From Chrysochromulina parva (Eukaryota > Haptophyta > Prymnesiales > Chrysochromulinaceae): a stretch of DNA of 10,088 nt. The position numbers and the translations under genes are program-made. Below, one piece after another: positions 5,148 to 10,088 of this stretch (its first letter is position 1; every line of letters starts with the position of its first letter). The stretch is taken from contig PJAB01002180.1 in assembly GCA_002887195.1 (NCBI GenBank), positions 1-10,088 on the forward strand. The letters run 5' to 3'. The notes beneath the pieces are model-generated. The model worked only from the letters and a program-made list of their open reading frames with translations, was not told where the DNA came from and ran no database searches.

Positions 5148-6923
5148 ATGGTATCGCAAGGAAAGGAGCTCGTGGCGCTGGCTTCGGCCAGCGACCCCGC
5201 CGCCCTCGGTAACAGTTCCGCGCCGGGTTTGCTCGCCTCCCCCGTGCTGCTCTCCCCGGGGGCCCTCGAGGCGGTGGCCCACCTCCGCGCCCTGCCCTTC
5301 AAGAAGCGTCACGGGTGGGCTGAGCCATCGCGTCCCCGGGGCGACAACGGCGAGAACGAGCAGGCGGAGCCCTCGAACGTCGTCGTCGACGACGATGACG
5401 ATGGCGACTCGGCGACCGCCGCCGATCTTACTATGCTCCAGCACGATGCGATTCCCGAGAGGCTCCAGCACGACGAGCACACGCTCCGCTTCAAGTGGCG
5501 CTCGGTCTGCGAGCTCAGCCCGCTGCAGCAGCCCGACGCCTCGGCCAGGCCAGGCACGTTCAAATGGAAGACCATCGACGTCCAGCAGGGCCCGGGGGGG
5601 CGGCCTGCTCCGCCCACTTTGGGAAACAGCATCCTCGCGCAGCCACCACTTAAGCCACCACAGGAGCCCTCGCCGGCGCCGTTCGCGAGTGGACTCATGA
5701 TGCCGCCGCCTGCTCCGCCGGGCATGGCGCCGGGCATGGCAAGGGCGGTGCAGCTGCCGATGCTACCGCAGGTTCAACCGGCCATGCAGCCGTCCGTGCT
5801 GCAACCGCCCGTGCCGCAACCATCCGTGCGGCAACCGTCCGTGCCGCAACCGTCCGTGCCGCAACCGTCGGTGCCGCAACCGTCCGTGCGGCAACCGTTG
5901 GTGCCGCAACCGTCCGTGCGGCAAACGTCCGTGCCGCAACCGTCCGTGCCGCAACCGTCCGTGCCACAACCGTCCGTGCTGCAACCGTCGTCGGTGCCGC
6001 AACCGTCGTCGGTGCTGCAACCGTCGTCGGTGCTGCAACCGTCGTCGGTGCCGCAACCGTCGTCGGTGCTGCAACCGTCGTCGGTGCTGCAACCGTCGTC
6101 GGTGCTGCAACCGTCGTCGGTGCTGCAACCGTCCGTGCTGCTGCAGATGCCGCTCGCGCCAGCACCGAGAGTGCCACCACCACCACCACCCATCATGGCG
6201 CCCATCATGGCGCCCGTGCGCGCTCTCGCCATGGTCGCCCCGAAGGCCGCCAAATGGCTGCCACTTGCCCCAAAGGAGCCCAAGGCTCGACCCAAATTAG
6301 GAAGCGCCAAAGGGAGTGCCAGTCAACTAGCGAGTGCCGATCAAGAGAGCAGCGCGCGCCGCCCTCCTTTGATGGCGGGGGTGTCGTCATTGGGCGCGGT
6401 GTATCTCCCCGCAGCTCCGAACATGGAACTCGCCGTCGGCGGGATCATCCTCGGTCCTATTTTGGCTCCGAGTCCACTCCAGTTCCAGTGGGTGCATGTC
6501 AACATGGCGCCCAAGATGGCGCCGGCCGTGACAGCACAGGACGAGGCTGACCGTCCCGACGCTCAACGCGGCGCGGCATCGACGATCTCTTCGGTAATCT
6601 CTTCGGAGCCCCCGGCCAAGAAGCCACGGAAGTCGTGCAAGGAGCTGTGCGAGCTGCGAGGTGCGCAGGAGGCGAGTCCCATGGAGCTACTACCACAACC
6701 CCTAATTGAACCCCTAATTGGGCTTGAGGCGCAGGGTCAGGTCGTGCCCTTGGCTGTGGTGATGCGACTCAAGGGCAGTCGGCTGCTCGACCTGCCCGCT
6801 CCGACCTCGCAGGCACAACTGGTTCTCTCCCCGGCTCAAATGGTCCGCCTGCGCCTACGTGGTGTTCACAATATCAGAACGTCTACATCATTACGTCAAC
6901 GTCCTTCAGCAGCCCATCAGTAA
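5148..6923 (+). CDS. Pro/Gln/Ser-rich low-complexity protein, putative nuclear
   Basis: This is an uninterrupted 591-residue frame; ATG 5148 has a good context (AAGATGG) and the stop is TAA 6921-6923. In order: a short Ala/Leu-rich N terminus; an acidic run (residues 79-87); two similar aromatic motifs, LRFKWRSV (113-120) and GTFKWKTIDV (136-145); a Pro-rich stretch; a repeat block at 215-333 (13 pentamers such as PSVPQ, then 8 hexamers such as PSSVLQ); a Pro/Met/Ala-rich segment with several MAP tripeptides; a third aromatic motif, LQFQWVHVNM (444-453); a basic cluster PPAKKPRKSCK (488-498) resembling a nuclear-localisation signal; and a Leu-rich C-terminal 100 residues that look foldable. 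I recognise no named domain. Gln/Pro-rich repeats with a basic cluster would suit a transcriptional or RNA-processing scaffold, but this is inference. It diverges from the zinc-finger gene. Confidence 0.7.
   Translation: MVSQGKELVALASASDPAALGNSSAPGLLASPVLLSPGALEAVAHLRALPFKKRHGWAEPSRPRGDNGENEQAEPSNVVVDDDDDGDSATAADLTMLQHDAIPERLQHDEHTLRFKWRSVCELSPLQQPDASARPGTFKWKTIDVQQGPGGRPAPPTLGNSILAQPPLKPPQEPSPAPFASGLMMPPPAPPGMAPGMARAVQLPMLPQVQPAMQPSVLQPPVPQPSVRQPSVPQPSVPQPSVPQPSVRQPLVPQPSVRQTSVPQPSVPQPSVPQPSVLQPSSVPQPSSVLQPSSVLQPSSVPQPSSVLQPSSVLQPSSVLQPSSVLQPSVLLQMPLAPAPRVPPPPPPIMAPIMAPVRALAMVAPKAAKWLPLAPKEPKARPKLGSAKGSASQLASADQESSARRPPLMAGVSSLGAVYLPAAPNMELAVGGIILGPILAPSPLQFQWVHVNMAPKMAPAVTAQDEADRPDAQRGAASTISSVISSEPPAKKPRKSCKELCELRGAQEASPMELLPQPLIEPLIGLEAQGQVVPLAVVMRLKGSRLLDLPAPTSQAQLVLSPAQMVRLRLRGVHNIRTSTSLRQRPSAAHQ
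5790..6128. repeat. Coding repeat block: 13 x 15 bp then 8 x 18 bp
   Basis: Units on CCGTCCGTGCCGCAA (15 bp, 5790-5984) change abruptly to CCGTCGTCGGTGCTGCAA (18 bp, 5985-6128). The longer unit equals the shorter plus one codon (TCG, Ser), so the protein changes from PSVxQ to PSSVxQ. No unit contains a stop in any of the six frames, which explains several overlapping spurious open frames. Confidence 0.95.
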
Positions 6924-6930
6924 TACTGAT
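6916..6930. repeat. Perfect 15-bp palindrome centred on a stop codon
   Basis: ATCAGTA-A-TACTGAT spans the TAA stop (6921-6923) of the Pro/Gln-rich gene. Pairing can extend outwards through CAGC/GCTG with a small bulge. It may be a 3'-end hairpin in the mRNA or chance. Confidence 0.45.
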
Positions 6931-7698
6931 TGCTGTGCACACACATCTGTAGTTGGCGTGTGAGAGGCAGCGTCGCGAGGAACGTATGTGCCGCGAGCTC
7001 GCATTCTGTGCCAACGTGTGAGGCCGGAACGCGGTCTCTGTACATACTGACGTCTACTCTGAAACACTTTGATGGTCTATACTTATGTTCGGTGACGTGA
7101 GTATGAACTATGATTATGTCAATGTCTCGTCTTTTCGTTTGCTGTCTCGGTGTTTTGCGCGCACCCGCTGCACCTTGTGCGGGGCCGGAGGCAGTCGGCA
7201 GAGATCGGGTCACGTGCTGCATGTGCATCGTCACACCCCGCGGCTATTGACGCGGCTATGCTGCCTAAACGGCCACTAGACTCACAAAAACCGAACGGAA
7301 CACGGCGCATCTCGGCCTCTCCCTCTCGCATGCTCTCTTGCCAGCGCGTGACACGCAACTCGGGCTCGCCGACACACACGCACACACACACATCAGAAGC
7401 GAAGCTTGGCACCCCACCTCTGTCTCACATGATATCTCTGTGTCTTGTGTACTGTGGTCCGAGCGCCACATGCTGTGGTCTCACACGCCCCCATCGTCAG
7501 TGCTCACGTTCGCCGCGCCGCGTACCGAGCATCCCTGGAGCCCTTTCCTATTTCCAGATGGACTTCCCACCTAACTGCCACCCCCTTTTCCAGATGGCCA
7601 TGGGCCGAGCGAGGCAGAGAGCTGCTCTCACTCTCTCGCGCGCGCGACAGCCAGCGTACACCGTACAGCAGCCGCGGCAGTGCGGCTGATGAGCCCCT
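6924..7698. other. Intergenic stretch between two converging genes, no gene seen
   Basis: This spacer of about 775 bp lies between the 3' ends of the Pro/Gln-rich gene (+) and the sulfotransferase-like gene (-). It includes a short CA microsatellite (7372-7392) and a duplicated TTTCCAGATGG (about 7551 and 7589). Open frames through it have no consistent protein-like composition. I find no tRNA, no obvious polyadenylation hexamer and no structured RNA. Confidence 0.6.
7372..7392. repeat. CA dinucleotide microsatellite
   Basis: ACACACACG followed by CACACACACACA: two CA runs separated by one CG unit. Confidence 0.9.
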
Positions 7699-9555
7699 TT
7701 AGGGCTTGTTCGCCTTCTTGCCCTTGTTCGCCTTCTTCGAGGTCGCGATCTCCGTCGCAGGAATCTTTCTCGAGAGCTTGACCTGGTCGCCGGGCGCGCG
7801 CCACGGCGGCGTCTCGGCCTCGGCGGGAACGTCGAGCGGCTTGGCGCGCGCCTTTTTGGCCTTGGCCGGAGCGGCATACGCCTCTTGCGCCTCGTTGTAC
7901 TCTTCGTCCGTCCTCTGCTGCTCATAGGCAGCCTCCTCTGCCGCCTGCTCCGCCGCCTTCTGCGCCTCCTCGGCCGCCGCCTCGGCCTGGTCGGCCTCCG
8001 CCTGCGCCGCCTCGGCAGCCGCCTCCTCCTGCGCCGCCTCAGCAGCCGCCTTCGCTGCCGCCTTGGCCGCCGCCTTCTGGGCCGCCTTCCCGGCCTGCGC
8101 CGCCGCCGCCGCCTCGGCCGCCTCGGCCGCTGCCGCCGCCTCGGCCGCTGCCGCCGCCTCGGCCGCGGCGGCCTCCTCGGCCGCGGCCGCATCTTCGTCC
8201 TCCTTGGGCTCTGCCACCGGCGCCTCCTCCTCCTCCTCCTCCTCCTTCTCCGCCACCGGTGCCTCCTCCTCCTCCTCCTCTGCCGCCACTGGCTCTTGGA
8301 CGAACTCCTCTTCTTTGTGGGAAGGCGTCACGGCGACGGCCGGGGCTGGGCTGACGGCACCTGGGGTCGACTCGACCTTGTGCACGATGCCGTGGTCCAC
8401 GCGGGCGAAGATCGCATTCGGGTCCGCCGCGCAGCTCTCCTCCGCAGTGCGCGTCTTCATCATATGGGTGTGCGCCTTGGACCCAACAGCACCGCCTGTC
8501 ATCTTCTCGGCGCCCTTGCCCACCATGGGGACGGTGTCGAGGCCGACAAGCTTGAGGGCCGTCTCGAGGCACCGGTTGGCGGCCATTTCGTCCGCCCAGC
8601 AGCTCTCGATCTTGATCGGCACGTCGGACACGAGTGCGGTCGCGAAGGCGCTCGGGTTGCGGGGGATGCTGCAGTCAAACTGTCCCGCGCCCGCCGCGTT
8701 CTTGAAGATCGAGAACTGCCGATCGCGCTCGTTGCGCATCAGGGAGACCGTTGCGACCTTTGGCTCCTTCTTGAGCGAGGCGAGGGCGGTCGTCCACGCC
8801 ATCAGCGCCATGCCGTTGCGCCCCGCCTTGCATGCCGCGTACTTGGGCAGCTCGACGTCGTCCTTCATCAGCGGGCCGGCCGTGTTGCCGTCGACAAACT
8901 GCGGGAAGAAGCGCATCGTGATCGCGCAGTCCGCGGGCGCGCACACGTCCGCGGGCACGTTCTTGCAGACGTGGTCGCGGGTGCGGGTCACGTACTCGGA
9001 GAGCTTGTAGTGCAGGCCCGCGTACAGCGTCGGCGAGTCCTTCTCCATGGTCAGGTGAGCCACGTGCCGCTTGGGGATCGGGATGCCACCCGGGCCCATG
9101 ATGGTGCCGTTGACGGCCGCATGGGCGGAAATCGAGGGCGACATGAGCCGCTCCGACAGAGCCGGGTTGCTGTTCTTGATCAGCAGGCCAGTGGCCGCGT
9201 CGAAGAGTGGGCGCGACATATCGGTCGCCATTCCGGGCGCCTTCGGGTCGTTGCACTCTTCCACCTGGCTCGACGCCCAAATCGTGTCCGTAATCTTGAA
9301 CGTCTCCCCAAGGTCGAACATGCACGGGTGGGTGTTGAGCGCCTGCCCAAACTCCGTCGCGCCGCTGGAGTGGTCGGAGATGATCACAAGAGACGTGGCG
9401 TGGCTCACAGGAGAGGCCGGCGTTGCCGCCGCATGAGGGGAGCCGTGGAAGGCATCCGCCAACGGTGGCTGCATGATTGCTTCTTGGAGTGCGTTGGCCT
9501 CCCCGCGCATTTGCAGTGGCAGCGCCATGATCGTACACAGCATGGTGAAGACCAT
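7699..9555 (-). CDS. Secretory protein with divergent sulfotransferase-like domain and Glu/Ala-rich tail
   Basis: This is a 618-residue frame from ATG 9553-9555 (AAAGATGG, strong context) to TAA 7699-7701. Residues 3-15 form a hydrophobic signal-peptide core (VFTMLCTIMALPL), with possible cleavage near EANA (19-22). Residues 56-84 (LVIISDHSSGATEFG, then NTHPC and DLGE) resemble the PAPS 5'-phosphosulfate loop of sulfotransferases: beta strand, SGxT turn, HP and GE. Residues 274-282 (RNERDRQFS) give R-x7-S, the spacing of the 3'-phosphate site in sulfotransferases. The basic residue usually before SGxT is Ser here. About ten Cys in 78-375 suit an extracytosolic enzyme. Then come a linker, two EEEEE/APVAE blocks (425-449), an Ala-rich helical stretch (455-545) and a Lys-rich end (KKANKGKKANKP). 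Family conservation of the first 390 residues is likely; activity is not certain. The tail could be a single-helix stalk or coiled coil. The domain call is by motif only. Confidence 0.8.
   Translation of the reverse strand: MVFTMLCTIMALPLQMRGEANALQEAIMQPPLADAFHGSPHAAATPASPVSHATSLVIISDHSSGATEFGQALNTHPCMFDLGETFKITDTIWASSQVEECNDPKAPGMATDMSRPLFDAATGLLIKNSNPALSERLMSPSISAHAAVNGTIMGPGGIPIPKRHVAHLTMEKDSPTLYAGLHYKLSEYVTRTRDHVCKNVPADVCAPADCAITMRFFPQFVDGNTAGPLMKDDVELPKYAACKAGRNGMALMAWTTALASLKKEPKVATVSLMRNERDRQFSIFKNAAGAGQFDCSIPRNPSAFATALVSDVPIKIESCWADEMAANRCLETALKLVGLDTVPMVGKGAEKMTGGAVGSKAHTHMMKTRTAEESCAADPNAIFARVDHGIVHKVESTPGAVSPAPAVAVTPSHKEEEFVQEPVAAEEEEEEAPVAEKEEEEEEEAPVAEPKEDEDAAAAEEAAAAEAAAAAEAAAAAEAAEAAAAAQAGKAAQKAAAKAAAKAAAEAAQEEAAAEAAQAEADQAEAAAEEAQKAAEQAAEEAAYEQQRTDEEYNEAQEAYAAPAKAKKARAKPLDVPAEAETPPWRAPGDQVKLSRKIPATEIATSKKANKGKKANKP
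7714..7748. repeat. 18-bp tandem duplication at the C-terminal Lys-rich end
   Basis: TTGTTCGCCTTCTT occurs twice in tandem with an 18-bp period, producing the KKANKGKKANK sequence at the end of the minus-strand protein. Confidence 0.7.
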
Positions 9556-9605
9556 CTTTTTTTGCTACCAAATTAAGGTGTCTTTTTTGCTACCAAATTA
9601 AGGTG
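9556..9605 (-). promoter_or_regulatory. Tandem 26-bp duplication abutting the start codon
   Basis: On the plus strand CTTTTTTTGCTACCAAATTA plus AGGTG (9556-9580) is followed by the same sequence with one T fewer (9582-9605). On the minus strand this puts two CACCTTAATTTGGTAGCAAA motifs directly upstream of the sulfotransferase-like ATG, so the proximal copy is either 5' UTR or core promoter. A related inverted piece (TATGGTAGCA) lies at about 9622. Confidence 0.6.
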
Positions 9606-9751
9606 CGAGAAGTATCTAAATATGGTAGCACTCTTTTGGAAAATTCTGAGAGGAATTCCTTTTCCTTCACGAACCCGTCGTCGTTAAGGCAGCGTTCTAT
9701 TTTTTAGGAAGCCGGCATTGACGACGCAGAGAACTCTCCTGTGTTTCCGCA
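9606..9751. other. Short divergent intergenic region
   Basis: With the duplication at 9556-9605, only about 196 bp separate the minus-strand ATG (9555) from the plus-strand ATG (9752), so the two genes probably share a bidirectional promoter. It is AT-rich near 9612-9650 (TATCTAAATATGG). A CTATTTTTTAG tract at about 9698-9708 could also serve as a 3' splice site on the plus strand. Confidence 0.45.
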
Positions 9752-10088
9752 ATGTCTATTGGTCCGAAGGGCTTCGTCGTTGCCCTGCTCCTGTCCGCTG
9801 CGAATGTGTTCAGTGAGTTCTTCTGGCCGCGCCACCAGCCCGCCACCAACTGTGGGTCGCGTGCGCTCGCTCTCCGTCACCGGCGCCGGGGTGCTCTGCC
9901 TGCTCTGCCAATCGTATACTGAGGGTCACGTGGCATCGATGCCCATCAGTGCGGCCCTCGGCGTGTGTGGCTCGCTCATCTCGGGTACACAAAAGACGCC
10001 CTCGTTCCTGGCCCGCTTCCATGCGGTGCCACTGGCGCAGGGCTACGTTGCGGCCAGCATAGTGCGATGGGCCGCTCGGATCCCTCTA
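9752..10088 (+). CDS. 5' part of a signal-peptide or membrane protein gene, running off the window
   Basis: ATG 9752-9754 opens a signal-peptide-like sequence (MSIGPKGFVVALLLSAANVF) followed at once by a consensus donor, GTGAGT at 9813-9818. A second frame, shifted by one, is open from ATG 9804 to the last base (95 codons). It has GC-rich third positions and membrane-protein composition, including VTGAGVLCLLCQSYTEGHVA, SAALGVCGSLISG and LAQGYVAASIVRWAA. No AG in view joins the GTGAGT exon to that frame in phase, so the structure is unresolved: a different splice pair, a frameshift, or an upstream exon entering at TTTTTTAG 9708 are all possible. I cannot name a family. The start codon is probably 9752 because it is in better context and gives a secretory leader. 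Confidence 0.45.

Noticed and set aside
5774..6310. Minus-strand frames encoding Cys-Ser-Thr-Asp or Val-Ala-Ala-Pro repeats
   Set aside because: These are stop-free translations of the 15/18-bp repeat of the plus-strand gene in other frames; only the plus-strand frame continues into non-repetitive protein-like sequence on both sides.
7150..7689. 179-codon plus-strand frame before the sulfotransferase-like gene's 3' end
   Set aside because: It crosses a CA microsatellite, has no recognisable segment and varies in base composition like spacer DNA.
7885..9576. 563-codon open frame on the plus strand, antisense to the sulfotransferase-like gene
   Set aside because: It mirrors the GC-rich third positions of the minus-strand gene; its Arg/Leu/His-rich product has no domain logic, while the minus-strand protein has a signal peptide, Cys pattern and motif spacing.

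Overview
The window looks like nuclear DNA of a GC-rich unicellular alga, most likely a haptophyte of the Prymnesium/Chrysochromulina/Emiliania kind. The supporting signs are a spliced gene with GT-AG borders, start codons in eukaryotic context, no operon layout, and intergenic DNA full of low-complexity repeats. The C-terminal leucine-rich-repeat wording (LKGTEPVESLDLS, then a terminal LRSNYLEEEGW cap) and the 10-bp minisatellite based on AGAGGCCATC are both things I associate from memory with haptophyte genomes. The taxonomic call is an inference; no search was run.

Layout, left to right. (1) 60-402 (+): the last two exons of a leucine-rich-repeat gene, with a 103-nt intron whose 5' splice site contains the stop that seems to end the open frame. 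(2) 500-1850: a zone of decamer arrays. Coding-like islands on the minus strand (about 500-751 and 919-1441) sit between and inside the arrays and look like the remains of one gene of unknown family. (3) 1859-2272: gene-poor DNA with a 20-24 bp minisatellite. (4) 2278-3183 (-): a largely disordered, low-complexity protein ending in a SHOCT-like helical hairpin. (5) 3361-3480: six 20-bp units containing the decamer core, which supply the stop codon of the next gene. (6) 3473-4540 (-): an intact protein with four C2HC zinc fingers arranged as a duplicated pair (ZC2HC1-like). (7) 4541-5147: a divergent intergenic region holding an 89-bp fold-back element flanked by TA, probably a Tc1/mariner-type MITE, and a cluster of short hairpins. 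(8) 5148-6923 (+): a Pro/Gln/Ser-rich protein with a 13 x 5-residue plus 8 x 6-residue repeat block and a nuclear-localisation-like cluster. (9) 6924-7698: no gene seen. (10) 7699-9555 (-): a secretory protein with a divergent sulfotransferase-like domain and a long Glu/Ala-rich tail. (11) 9556-9751: a short divergent promoter region with a tandem 26-bp duplication next to the start codon. (12) 9752 to the end (+): the start of a signal-peptide-bearing or membrane gene that leaves the window.

Nothing suggests that the genes act in one pathway. They read as independent genes, two pairs of them head-to-head. The most unusual material is the decamer family. It breaks a gene remnant, forms a plausible 54-nt intron between 18-bp direct repeats, recurs as a 20-bp higher-order unit at the end of the zinc-finger gene, and carries TGATGG (overlapping stop and start) on the minus strand.
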